A stretch of DNA of 64,000 nucleotides from Mansonella perstans (lineage: Eukaryota > Nematoda > Chromadorea > Rhabditida > Onchocercidae): NCBI GenBank assembly GCA_037074765.1, contig JBAMDO010000576.1:620001-684000 (forward strand), in the 5' to 3' direction. Of the stretch, positions 24,784-38,700 are shown one piece after another (positions within the stretch are counted from its first letter, which is position 1; each line of letters starts with the position of its first letter). Below the pieces are notes generated by a model. The model made no database searches. It was not told where the DNA came from and saw only the letters and a list, made by a program, of their open reading frames with translations. Made by a program: the position numbers and the translations under genes.

Positions 24784-27700
24784 ATTAATATAAGCGACAT
24801 CAGTGGCTATCAGAAATGTGTGTTATTATTTCAAATAAATATTATCAGCTGATAATATCAGTTCATAAATATTGCACAGAAGTAGATGATAAGCTGCCGA
24901 TATATATTTTACCACAGGGAAAAATCTTTAAACGAAAGTTTTTGTACTGTCAATTGCGCTTAAAGACAATGCACCAGTGCATTGCATCATACCAGCCATG
25001 TAGTGCTTTGCAAATGACCTGTCAATCTTTTGATCTAAATCAAATTGATTTAAAAACTAACCCATTATTAGTTCTGCAATCTTATCGTCATATCTCTCCA
25101 ACTTTTGACAAATTCATAATTCTTTCTAATTTCAATTTTTTTAAAAATAAAAATAGTCCAGTAATTAAAAAATTCGTTTTATATATACCAGGAAATTAAA
25201 ATTTCTTTACTGGAAACATTTTATCATTCAATTTGAGAAAAATGTTGTGTTTTCCTTCGATAGATCGAAATCCAGAAAAAGCTTCACTTCGACCTTATCA
25301 TCCTAATCACTCTGACAAATCCAAAGGATTTGTCAAATCTATATATTTGACAAAATAATAACAAAAATAATTATTGCACAAATATTTGAAATATTTTAAT
25401 TCTCAAAAGGCAGGAAAAATAAAAAAAGCTATCCACCGATTATGTTTCGGAGATAGGCTATCAAAATTATTGCAAAATTCATAAATAATTAGTATGCTTA
25501 GTTTAGCGCACAAAGAATAGATCTGTGTGCCAGACGGCAACTTTTTGCTTTTTTACCTGAGAAAAAATTGAAATAATAAAATGTTCAGCTAAAAGTTCAG
25601 AAAATAGAAATAGCAACTTTTTGAAGTTAATTAGACAGAACATTGAATAGCAAAGCAGAATAAGTATGTGCAAATGGCATGTCAAAATCAATTAACGTCC
25701 CAATATATGAATATTCCAATAAAAAAGAAAAAAATGAAAACAAAAATTTTGGACATCTACACATTTTCTGAGACATACATAGACATGCACCTACACACAA
25801 ATATGCGTGATAACATTTTTTCTGAAGTAATAAAATTTTTTTTTGAAGGAAGACAAATTCATTGTTTTCTTTTTTTTCGTTACGTTAAAGCACTATTGAC
25901 CAGAAAAATATATCAGCGATGAAGCACTGAGAAATTCCTATAATTATATATGAAAAAATTAAAAATTCATAATGCGGAAAGATTTCGAGATTAATAAAGT
26001 CACAAATCCATAACTGGAGAGTCATGTCATTTTGTCTGAGAAAAACTTCAGATTAATTCAAATAATTTGCATGAGAAAGAATCAGCAATGGAATGAAATA
26101 ATTATATGATATATTATGATATATATGATAATGAAATAATATTATATGATATATGTTATATAATTATATATATTAATTCCATCAATTTTTGCAACATGAA
26201 ATACCTGTCACTTTTTTTATTTTCTCGAATCCCTTCTTTTTTTGGTTTGCTGAAAAATCAAACTTTAGGAGTGGAGAAATTTGAATTGCTTCTCTGTTCT
26301 CGTTCTACTCTCTGTCTCTCTCCCTACAAGCCAGAAAAATATTAGAACTCAATTACTTCTTTGCCATATTGCAAAAAATCCCAGGAGTATGTTAACTTAT
26401 TTTATAAATGTTCAATTTTCTAGCAAAAAAAGGAATTCGAAAAACAATGAAAATTGATGGATGTTTTTCTCTTTTCATCTTTCTTATGCAAATTATTTAG
26501 GAATAAACTAGTAAAGTTTAATTTTATTTGCTATATCGATCAATTTCTTCAAAAGAATGAAAATAAACCAAAACTCGGAATGCAATAACTATCATTCTGT
26601 ATGGCTGACAATCCAGTAGATTATGATAAATTATTACTTGCATAAATATTTATATTAGTCTATTTAAAATTAGATCAAAGAATGATGGTTTGCATGAAAA
26701 AGTTTCGTAGAGAAAATTCTTATTGAGACAAAAATCAGAAGAATTGTTTTTTTCTCATCTTACCATTCATCCGATCTAATCACCAAATCACGCTACAGAA
26801 GGCATTTGATAAACATTTCTATTATAGCGAATATAATTTAGCCTGCGGGTTTTATTACAGAATGTGGAATGGCTTGATTAAATTATTGATGGTTATCTAA
26901 GGAAACTTTCGAACTAAGCATTTTTTTCTAGATGACAGAATGAGTAGTAATCGATAATCAAAATAGCAATTCGTAATATTGAATGTGATGGTGATGACAA
27001 CGACATTGCTACGATAGAAGTATTGATATGATAACAACAAACAACATAGTGAGGGATAATAACGACGAATGAGTAGCATAAGTAGAAAGGAATATATTTG
27101 AGATAGGCCGAAAAATTGCTCTTTAACAAATAAAACTACTCCTCGCATCCTTAGCTCTCTAAGCCTTTCAAAAGGCCTCTATGTCTTTATTTGGACTTTT
27201 CATGCTTTCTGCAAATAAAACATACCTCGTTTCCATGCTGTTTCTCATGTTCTTACTATTGGTATTATTTCAAGATTAAATGCACAATATCGCCCATTCC
27301 TACGAAAACGTATGAAAGTCCTTAATCTTTCTTTTTCAGTTCCTTACTCTTCCTCCTTCTCAAGTAGTAGCAATGGTGGTAATAGTAGTAAAAGCTAACA
27401 AACAAACAAGCAATATTCACAATATCGATGAATGGATGAATCTCATATTTTTTATCCTCGGTTCAAAATATGTTTGATGACGAGATCATAAAGATTCTCA
27501 AAAAGGAGAAAAAACAGAGAATCGTACGATGTGAATGTTTCATTTTCTTCAATGCTTCATATAATGTTAAAAGTCGCAAATGTTATTTAGAATGACGAGG
27601 CAAAGTTTTCGGATATATGGCGGGAAAGTGTGTATCATAGAGTAGTGATGATATCGAATTAGCATTTTAAAATTATACCATTTTTTTAAAATCTAAACCA

Positions 27701-28795
27701 TCATCAATATGTTAGACTAGGAAAAAATAAAATCTACAAATTTTGACTTTTTGAATTGGAATTAAGGATAAACACTAGATGTATAACCAATAAATCATTG
27801 AGTTACGAATAAACTCTTTATTCCTGACTCAATTAATTTATTAACTTTAATTCAGAAACCAACTAGCATGCGATATTTAGCATAAGGTTACGATAACAAA
27901 CGTGAAGATCTAGCTAAATTAATTAACCTAACTGATTGCTAAAAACAATATCCTTCCTATGCAACAATTTTTTATACGTCAAAATTGCTTCAAGCGTTGT
28001 TTTATCCTACATAAGCCACAGTACCAGTAGGAAGTGCACGGATGATAAATAAGTTTCAATCTTTAAATAACCTTCATTTCCCCAATAATGGAGTAACCTT
28101 CCATTATTTATACGCCCAATTTAACTTCAAAATAAAAAGAAAATTTTTCACCATTATTTTAGCTTACAATTAGTTTCAACTTATTTCAAAACCATCGCAA
28201 ATTAAACTGCTAGCGAAATCCGAAAAGACATTATTTATAATGGCATATTATTAATACTATCACAACACTGATATATAAAATTTTCAGACCAAAATATAAT
28301 ACATTGAAAGTTGAGTAAGCAGCAGAAATTTAGAACATTTTACGATGTGAAATTCTTTCTAATAACCCGCCAGTTTTTAAAAAAATATTTGACAAACGTT
28401 AAAAAAAAAAGAAAACTAATTTCTTGAACATCAAAAGAAAATTAATTTCTTAAATCATCTAATAATACCAACACTTTTCTTTACTCAGGAATCAAACTGA
28501 GAAACATTTTATTGAAGAGCAGACAGAAATAAGAAATTCCGACTAGCGTAAATCATATCTTCTATTCAACTAAAATTGTATTTTTTTCAAACTAAAAAAG
28601 TCAATGATAAGCTCACATTTCGTAAAAATCAGGAATCCATACAAGTCATTTAAAGAATTGAAATAAAAAAGCGTCAATATTTTGGAACATTAAAATGTGT
28701 ATTAGTCTTTTACTGCGAATTTATCTAAATTTATCTTGAAAAACTTACGATCCCACCCGCTCAAGGTGAGGAAGAAAGATTTGAGTAAAATATGG

Positions 28796-28841
28796 TATAA
28801 AGCATAGAAAACGAACTTATAAAGCATCGAAAACGACCCTA
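28796..28841. repeat. 22-bp tandem duplication
   Basis: Two neighbouring copies of ATAAAGCATNGAAAACGANC, differing at two to three bases. Confidence 0.7.
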
Positions 28842-29599
28842 TTACAATTTTGAAAGTTGAAGCTTCCCGATGCTTGTAAATTTCATCAATTTCAGAATGT
28901 TACTTGTGGCTGTTATACCATTCTTAATGTGACTGAGAATGAAAATCAAGAGCAATAAATAACGAAAGAAAAGTAACTAACCACCTCAACTACATTTGAA
29001 TCAATTAAAAGATGAAAAATAGAAAGAGATGCACACATCAGCAAAAAAATAAGTCTTTAAAACGGAGAAAGTGATACAAATTGTCAAAACGGAAATTATG
29101 AAGATAGTTAAATGCGAAAAACAAAAAGAGATTGCACGAAAAGTCACGAAGAAATTCTACTTATGACACATAACTTCAAATAATAATACTTTAACATAAA
29201 AAGATTTTTTTTCTTTAAATATTTTGTCCTTTTCGTCGGTCGACTTTGGTAACTGCAGGTACAAAATTTGAAATCTGAAAAAATGTCGATTGCTAACATT
29301 ATCATTGAAACAGAGTCAGCAAATTTCACCTGCCTGTTTAAAAAAAAATGAAATTCCGGATATTAAAAGCAAAAAATCTTTTAAGAAGAGTTTTTTCCAG
29401 ATAAAACTAGTGTAGTTCAAACGAAAACTTAGATATCTGGAATTAGAAGAAATAGTAAACAATGGATATGCTCAAAATGAAATAAAGCAACCATTCTGCC
29501 TAGTTGTTAGTGTTATAATTTTTCATCAGTATTTTTAGGCCTGCCTAGCTATAAGGGCTGAAAAATAAAACAAGAATGATCACTTTTCTATATGCTCCT

Positions 29600-29605
29600 T
29601 TTATT
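29600..29605 (-). terminator. Poly(A) signal of AP-3 delta
   Basis: AATAAA on the minus strand, 160 nt after the AP-3 delta stop codon. Confidence 0.5.
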
Positions 29606-29764
29606 TCAGTTCATATGGAAAGGAAGTACCGTAAAAAATTAAACCCTTCTTCCTTTGAAACAGCAATTTTTCTTAAGGAATTATTTCTTAAAAATCTAAT
29701 TGAACAACAAAATACGTAACTATTAATGATAGGAAACAAATAAACACATAGTTTATGATGTCAT

Positions 29765-32700
29765 TCATGAAGAAATTATTTCGCGTAATTCATCGACAAC
29801 TGCATAGATCAATAGCTGATCACTACAACGCCCATCAATTTGAATTTTGCCATCCTAAAGAATAATTCACGTACTGATTTTAGAAAAAACAACTCGTCAT
29901 AATAGTCATAATATTCTCCCTCATTCTTGCCTTCGATGTTTCTACTTTAATATCATACGAAAATTAGTAAATGTTGAATTAAATCAAAATTTAAAACAAA
30001 TTTTATTTGTGAAGGCTAAAGACGTTTAAAGCTTTTTGCAAGAGTTAAGTGGAAGTTTCAAGTTGAAGTCATGAAAATTTTAAAACAAGATGCTGTCTTT
30101 AACTTTAGCACCTGTTTTTCCACTAAGTAAAATACGTTCAAAAATGAAACAAGCTGAATTGTGTGAAAAAAACAGGCATACATATTAATAAACTTTCTAC
30201 CAATGAAAATGAAATGACCTGTTGCTTGATCAAAATACAAATTGGTTCGGCCTTTATAGTGTGAGCATATAGTGCTGCTACAGTATCATTCTGTTTCACT
30301 ACTGCAAAAATCTTATCACCAAATCTAATTTAACACAAAGATCAACTTCAAAATAAGGATTCCAAAAAATGATTAAATAATGCATTTCTCAAAAATATTT
30401 CAAGCATTATATAACAAATATATCTCAGTGTATTTCCTATCACAAAAATATCGTTCATTGGTTTTTTTAAATGTATTCAATCCAATAGGTTCAATTCCAA
30501 TAAGAGGAATGGCTTGAAACTACATTTTGAATCACATATGAAATACTAATAGAAGTGCATTTTCAACAATTAGATAAATCGCTTATGAAAAAAGTTTTGG
30601 TGTTTAGTTCTGGATGAATCTGAGACAACGAATACAAAGTGTAGTAGTGGAATAAATTATAAATGGATCCAGTACGGAAGACAATTTAATTTAAGACAAA
30701 AATTACCATTAAAGTGAGCAAAGAAGCATATTTTCTTCAAAACTGTGTTCCACGAAAGGCTAGTAGTTACTTGTGCGGATGATTTACAGCCCATATCGTT
30801 CGAACTTGATAACATGTCATAAGATTCGCTGAAAATCAGCATATGTAAATTTCCTATCAAGGTCAATAAAATTGACAAATCAAAAATGAACCATGGGGAA
30901 CCGGACAGCAAGCCGAACACCCGAAAAAAAAAACAAAATTTTATTTGCCGCTTTAATGAATTTCAAAAAAAGATTCATTTAAAAAGTCAGCCTTTCTTAT
31001 AAGTAATGAAGATGTCGAAGTACTGAGTCTTTCTAATTCAAGAACCATAAAGATAAGCACACGAAATAAATGTTCTTAGTTTTTAAATCATTTACTACAT
31101 TGTTTGATTCGTTTTGAAACGCGTACCTTGTAATGGTAGCAGGCACAAGAAAGGATATCGTTGGCATCAGAATATGAAAATCTAGCTTGTCCTGAATAGT
31201 TTCGCCCTTATGCTAAAAACAAATTGATCAATTAATTAAGAATTAGATAAATTACATATAACAAAGTATAATATGCATTTCTTCTAAGGATATTGATATA
31301 GCAAAAAATTTTTAATTTAAAAAATGTAGTTCAAAAAAAATTTAAAATTTCACAACTTACATCTACGAAAAATGTCAAATTGCCTCTTAGCTTCTGTGGC
31401 ATGTTGATCGCTTTCACTGAAAACCTAAAAACATGTTCAGCGGAGACGCCGGGAGGAAGCTGGAACAATAGTGGAATTCCAGCCTGAAATATTTCTTGAT
31501 TAAACTATAATTTACAGATGGTAGCGCTTGCTGCTTGATCCAGGAAACATTTAAAAATCAAATTTTCGGTTTTTTTGCCTACATTTCTCGAGGTTTTTCA
31601 CTAACCTTCGTTCCTGCAACGAGAAGTTTACTGCTTTGGAAACTTTTACATTACTTTTATTAAAATTACGTTGTAAATTACTTTTACAAATACGGTCATT
31701 CAAATATTAATTAAAATTTGCAAAAACACCGGAAATTTTGATCTAAAAATGTAGGCAAAAAATCTAAAAAAAAAAAAAAAATGTAGGCTAAAAATTATCA
31801 ACTCTTGCTTGAACTAAGGGTTACAATGTATGTAACTAAATAAAATTCTTGAACGAATTAAAAACAATTTTTTGAGCAGACATTATACATTTTCAAGGTC
31901 CTACTAAGCATTCTCCTCTCTTCTCTCCCCTTGCCGACATTTTACACATGATTTTTATATCATTAGAAAAAATATTACAAGAAATATTACCAAAGATGAT
32001 TTGCCCTCCTCACGTAATAAACGTGTATTAATCGTGTCCAACACATTCATTTCCAAATTACGTAAGGTATTGTGTCCTTTGTTTGAAAATACGATTCCGA
32101 CTGCAATTTGATTTGCATCGTCTGTTGATACTCGGGTTTCATAAGTCTAAAAGAGACATTTTTGAAAAAATACAGAAACTTTCTAATGCACCGAAAATAA
32201 CTTATCAGAAATTTAAATACTTGACGGAATGTATAAAAGATGTCGCTAGGAGACATGTAACTAATTTTCTTAATTATCTAGCTAAAGTGGATTTCTAATT
32301 TAAAATTCCATGAATAGTAACTGTTTCCATTTTTTTTTTTGAAAAAACAATTACTATTCATGCGATTTTATTTTAAAAATCCAGCTAGTAATAATAGAGC
32401 TCCTAGCGGTATAATTTTACATTAGGAAAGCTTACGTAGACTTCGTAAGAAATACATTAAAAAAACTTTACTAGCTAAACAAAAAATCATTTCGTTTGCG
32501 TACTAGTTAAAACTGCCATGGTTGCTTTACAGTAGAAAATAATACAAATTAAGATACCAACCAATTTCAAATCTTCTGTCTCACCCAATAGTCTATAAGA
32601 ACTCAATTGTAATTGTGCTCTTTGTTCTTTTGCGTGATTTAAAGAATTTTCATGCGGTGTTAAGGCTCCATTCGATGAACTTGAACACAAATGCAAATTA

Positions 32701-35700
32701 GGATTAGTTGGAGTACAAATACCTGAAGTCGCCTGAAAATTTATTTTTTCATTCACAGATTTAAACGACGAAATTTGTACATGAAAACATAAAGCAAAAT
32801 CATTATATTACAAGTAGTAACTAAACTTTTTCAAAACCTACTTCATAAACATCCTTATCAATTGGTTCATCAATAACGTTCTTCTTTTTTCCACTTCCAG
32901 TTTTTGGATTATTCTTCTAAAATTTTAAAACTGTTCAAACCAAAGAACAAGTCTCTTTGAATAGAAAGCCGACAGATACATTTGTCAAATTACCAAGAAG
33001 ATAAACATGCACCACTTAACATTCTGGTTTTTAATAGTTACTGACACAGTATAGAAGTTGTTTGCCATTCCAAGATAATATTAATAATTAATTGGTCAAG
33101 TAACTCACTTTTGCTGAATTTTTTGACGCTTTCTTCAAAGCTTTCGCAGTAGTTTCTTTGGCTTCTACAATATTCAAGCAGTTCTCCGTGTATACTGCAT
33201 TGGTTTGATAAGTATCTGAACTATTTAGCATCTTTTTCGATTCTCTCCTGTAAGAATCTGTAATTAAGGATTCCAAAAATTCGCTGGAAATTTTTCCAAC
33301 TTTGCTGAAACATAACTGAAACATAAAGGAACATTCTACTCACTTTCTTGTAAACTCTTTACATCCCGATTTTCTCGCCTTCTTTTTCTTCTTTTCGCTT
33401 CGTTCTAACGTGTCATTGTAAGACCGAAGAGAATCACCAGCACTGGTGACTCCTGTTCGCGAGTATCCAAATACATCTAACACATGCGGTCGCGATTGTG
33501 TATGCATGGAGAACATTTCCACTTGTTCATCTGTTTTCAGAGGTTCTTCCAAGCTAATATCAAGGGCTTTGTAAATTTCTTCCATCTCGTTCTGAACATT
33601 TGCTTTTTTTTAGAAGCAAGCTGTTAAATATATATTGCTTGGCTCTAGAATTCAAAAATAAAAAAATATTTTTTTTTTGATATGATACGATTTTTAACAT
33701 CTGAAATTTCCAAAATATATGAAGTTTAAAGTGTAAAAGATATGAACATCATTTCCAGCGGTTTCTTCTTCATCAGTTGACTTAGCATTCTCAGGCATTT
33801 CACCTTCCCCTCTGTTGACCTAAAAAGCTGAGTTTTACACAAAATTTTCGAATGTTTCATGATATCCACCCTCATGCTCTCAGTATCTAATAAAAGATAA
33901 ATGCTAATTTTGAAACTGAATAAAATGAATTATTAGGAAAAGCTAATAATTTTTGGAAATTAACCAGTGTAAATTACATATGTCAACAAAGGTAACTGTA
34001 AAAATAACTTTGAAACTGTAAAGCGCACATTGTTTCAAACTATGATATCATATACGAAACGCACCTGATGGACCACTGGAATATCATCATCATCACTGGA
34101 ACTAATTTCTTTGCCTATTTTATTTTTTCTTCCCATAAGTTTCTTTTTTTCTTTCTTTGCAGTTTTCCATGACAACGTCAACTGCTGTTGTTCCATATAT
34201 TTGTTGAGTCCTACCACTCCTGTAATTAAATTTTTTCACCAATTTTCAAGAAGACTGGAAAATCTTAAAGATCACTTGTTCCATAAATCTAAACAAATTC
34301 AGAACAAAAGCTTACCGGGTATTTCTAAAGGGCTTTGCAGATCAGGAGTCGATCCCGACTTTTCTACTGTACCAAAAGGAGTTCGTGCTAATCGTTTGGA
34401 AGCATTATTTTTAATTTCTCCCTTCATATAATAAGGGTTATTCTCAATTTCAGTTTGTCGTTGTTTGAGGCGCTGAAAATGAATTTACTATATAGTTCGT
34501 CGGCAACCCGCTTTAAATTTTTCTGTACAGAGCTACAAATCATACTTTCACGTCATAAATCATACAATAATATCCTTTAGACCAAAATCAATCATAATGT
34601 AAGATTCATTAATATGAAGTAACAGCTTCAACATTCCATACCAAGAGATAATCAAAATTATAGATTGAAATAATTATCAATATTCAAATTTCTAAATAAT
34701 TATTATGAAAAACCTAAATTTCATTGCTTTATTACGATATTTATGTAAACAGCTACACCGCTAATCCATTATGATGAAGTAAACAGATAGTGAATCTCTC
34801 CAATAAAATATATTCTATAGTATAGAAATTAAAGAATTATTCCTTAAAAATAACATACTTTCTGCAGTTCTTGTTCACTAATTTCACTCTTGCATGCTTT
34901 CGTTTTCGATAACGTTTTTCCAAACTCACGATCCTCATCACTGCTATATCTGGGTGGACCACCAAAACCAGCAAACTCTGGACGCATTGCCCTGTTTCCA
35001 AAAACATTTTCATTTTCAGGTTCGCTAACTTGGTCTTCCATATTTGGCTCATGAATCCAGGCATCCAGATCTAACCTGCAATACTGATAGTATTTAAAGC
35101 TGAGTTTCATAATGTAAGTTATAATCTTTAGAATTTCTGGATTCCTCAAAAGTACATAGGAAAGCTTAAAAAGTTTGAAACAAACCCTTCAGGAATCGGA
35201 ACTTTTTTTTGTGCCTTCGCTGCAACTGGATTCAATTCACCTTCAAACAGTTTCGCAAATTCTTCACCGACTTTCTCATGATTGGAGTGGAAGCGTTCTA
35301 TTATCTTCAAAACAGCTAAGAATGTGCACGCCTAAAAAATTAACAGTAAATAACAATGTTAGTCACATATTTACTTCTGAATCTTATCTCATCAAAACGT
35401 ATAATGAAAAATTACAACATGATTTCGGCACCACAAAAGCAATCCTTTAGACTCCAAGAAATTCTTATTTAACTTTAAATAATAGGAAGCTTTGGAGTAA
35501 GGAAAGCTGTGAAGAAATCTCACTAACTCACTCGCTCCTGTGCTTCCAGATGATCAGCTAACACAAATTCAGGCAGTTTAGAAAGCAATAAATTATCCAG
35601 AGTATCAATTCCATCCCAGTCATTCTCCGCTTCAGCTCTTGTAAGAAGCACCGCATAAAGTTTGGCAATATTCTGCATGTAAGCGCTTAGTACATGTCCT

Positions 35701-38700
35701 GGCATTATTGGTATTTTGGCCTTCAGCATGGCTTCTAGTACACGTTGAACGTTGCACAGATGTCTAAAAGCAAGCTTTTAACATCATTTTTTTGTAAACT
35801 AAAGAAATTCGCGCTTCAGGCACCATTTACTAATGTTGAAAAAGCTGGTTATTTTTAGCATACAAGTTACAAAAAATTTATGATTAGCATAGCAATTGAC
35901 TTCAGTCTTCTCTTTTTGCTTTCATCAAAATTTAGTAATTTCATTAAACTTACTCGCAATATTCACCGCAAATCCATGTTGCAGCTAATAGCACCTCACA
36001 CATATTGCTACGATGCTGTTCGCTGCCGGCAAGCAGTAAATGGGCATTTTCAACAAGTAAAGCCATTTGGGACACCGAAAAATGTCTTATCGACTGTACG
36101 CGTACTGATACATCAAGCATCTGTAATGGATCATAGTTAATTTCCAAAAACTAAATTACCAAATTTTCACAGAAAGAAAAACTTTCCATATAATAAGTTT
36201 GAAGAATAAAAAAAAAAAAAAAAAACCACATAATCGAGGACTGTAGTTACTAGTCCAATTGGTATATAATTTTGAAAGGGTAAATTTCAGTTTACTGCTT
36301 TAAAAAAATGGTCGTACCAATGACCTCAGCATCGATCATCTGTCTTCAGCATAACTTGCAGAACTGTGCAAATTCGTCATCATCGGTCAAGATTTTTAGA
36401 ACTTGGAAGAAATCAACATTTCGAAAGAAAAAAAAGTACCATCATAAATGGATGATCAAATGAATACCTGCTCGGCAATCAGTGAACCATGCTTTGTACC
36501 TTCCACTTTTGTTAATTCTACCAAAACTGATATATACCTGAAAGTGAAAATTTAAATCATTGTCCAGATTACCAAACCGAAGAAGAAAATCCAATGCTAA
36601 CAATTAAAGAACCATCATTTTTGCTACACTTAGAAATCGATAACAGTTGTGTAAATCGGATATACATAATTTTTAAAATATCAGTCATTATCCGAATATA
36701 CGGAAGTGTACATTAATTTAACATGGAGAGCAATAGTCAGTAGCAACAGCAAAAGTCTAAGTTATAAATAATTATAGGAATAAAAGATATGGCCCTATAC
36801 TTGCTTTAGTGACTTAGAGAAACACTGTTTTTAGTAGTGGATGAGTTCCCAAAGTTTCAGTTTACACGAGGAACTTCCACTGCCTTACACTGCAGTCCAT
36901 AGAAGTGTTTAAAATAGAAACTGATAAATAATCATTACCACTCGAAATTTGTAATGTATTGGTAATTATTGTACGAACAAATTGCGATAATTCTCGAGAG
37001 CAGTTCATCACGATAATACGATCCTTCTGCAGTATCAACATGATCCATTAGTTTTCGCACAATTTCCATGATATTTCGTTTGGATACCATTCCATAGAGA
37101 AGATCTAATGCTCTTAAAAGTATTTTGCTTAACAAGCACAAGATAATCTTGATGAAATAATTAGCATGCAAATACTGACACTCGAGGAATCACTCGAAAA
37201 TTACCCCAACACTTTGTTTCTACCTTAACTGCAGTTCTAGTCCAACTAGTATATAATATTGAAAGAGGTAAATACCAGTTTACTGTTTTAAAAAATAGTC
37301 GAGACAGTACCAGTGACCTCAGTATCGATCATCAGTCTTCAGCGTAACTTACAAAACTGTACAAATTCATTGGTCAAGATTTTTTTAGAATTTGGAGAAA
37401 ATTATAATGCCTTATTGACTTAGACAAACATTTTGTGCGTAATTGAAGTTTAAGACTAAAATGTTCATACTCAAACCCTATCAAAATTCGAAAATATATT
37501 TGTTTTAAAATTTACGAAACACAAAATAAAGCGGAACCTTAATCGAATGCTTTCATCTTTATCATCCAAGCATCGCAATACAATATCTTTATGAGCTTGT
37601 ACCGCTTTAGGGTGTGTTTGCAAAATCTTTCCCATTGCAAGCAGACCGAGATATTTCAAATTTTGATCAGAATCTTCAATTAGTACACCCAATTTCTGCA
37701 CACAAAGCTGCAAAATATAAGGCATCCAAAAAGTGGCAGTCATGACAGCACTGATTAAAAGAATTTGCCAACTTCTGTTAAGGTTTATCTCTCATTTGAA
37801 TTTCATAAAATGTTCTATTTTTACATCCAATGTCTGGAATCTAAGATGAGTTAAAACTCATTTCACTATAAAATCTAAAACAAACTTTTGAAATTTCAAA
37901 CGTTATACCTGTATACTAGTAGTATGATCACCGGGTACACCAGACGATATACTTATTAATACTGAAACACAAATATAGCAGCTTATTGATGAGTGTAAAT
38001 TCAACTGAATTGAAAAATTCTACGAGGTGTCAGTACTTGGGATCAAGAACGCCACTTAGAAGCCAATACTAATATTAAGAACTTCTAAGATAATAAATTA
38101 TAAAGTTTTAATTCAAAAATCATTGAGATTTAGTGCGTTATCACTCGAGATATAAAGATTTCGAAGTATCTTTAACAAAATATTTCCTTTTTTCATGTCT
38201 CGATATATCTAATTATTTCAAATGATACTCTCCGGAATTTACGTCCTAAAATATTAAAATAGGCACCCGCAATAACTGTGTTGATGCATTCGTATAATAG
38301 TGACATTGCTGATGTGCTGAAAATTGCTTATTTCTCGGAGTGATAAATTTTTTCATAACAGCAGAGATTAGTAAACATAAAGTAGCAGTTCAAATAAAAA
38401 TTGAAAAGTATAAATAATACCAACCTATTGATCAAATTCGTCAGCGGTTCCAATAATTTTTTACCAAGACGAGGTTCCAGCGGTACCAATGCACCAAACT
38501 ACAAAAAGCAACTATTACTATGTGTAATTTCTTTCTCGTTATCATTTTGGACAAAAGCAAAGAAAAAATCGACTTGGAACAGATAAATTAGATCAAATTT
38601 ACCAAGCTGTTATTAAAAATCATACCGTAGGTTCAATACAGTAGTGCTATTAACTTACCAGTTTGATAATTTTAATCAACATCCAGTTATTCGATGAAGT

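Larger units (their letters stand above)
24784..29764. other. Intergenic, no recognised gene
   Basis: About 5 kb without a supported gene. A 127-codon + frame at 24816-25199 lies head to head with the BTB gene but has no family signature. The stretch 26100-26180 is nearly pure AT. Two 22-bp tandem units (ATAAAGCAT-GAAAACGA) occur at 28796-28841. The left end should carry the BTB promoter. Confidence 0.55.

Noticed and set aside
27340..27398. Possible Ser/Asn/Gly-rich terminal exon after a strong TTTTTCAG acceptor
   Set aside because: Only 19 codons, no partner exon, and simple-sequence content; too weak to call.
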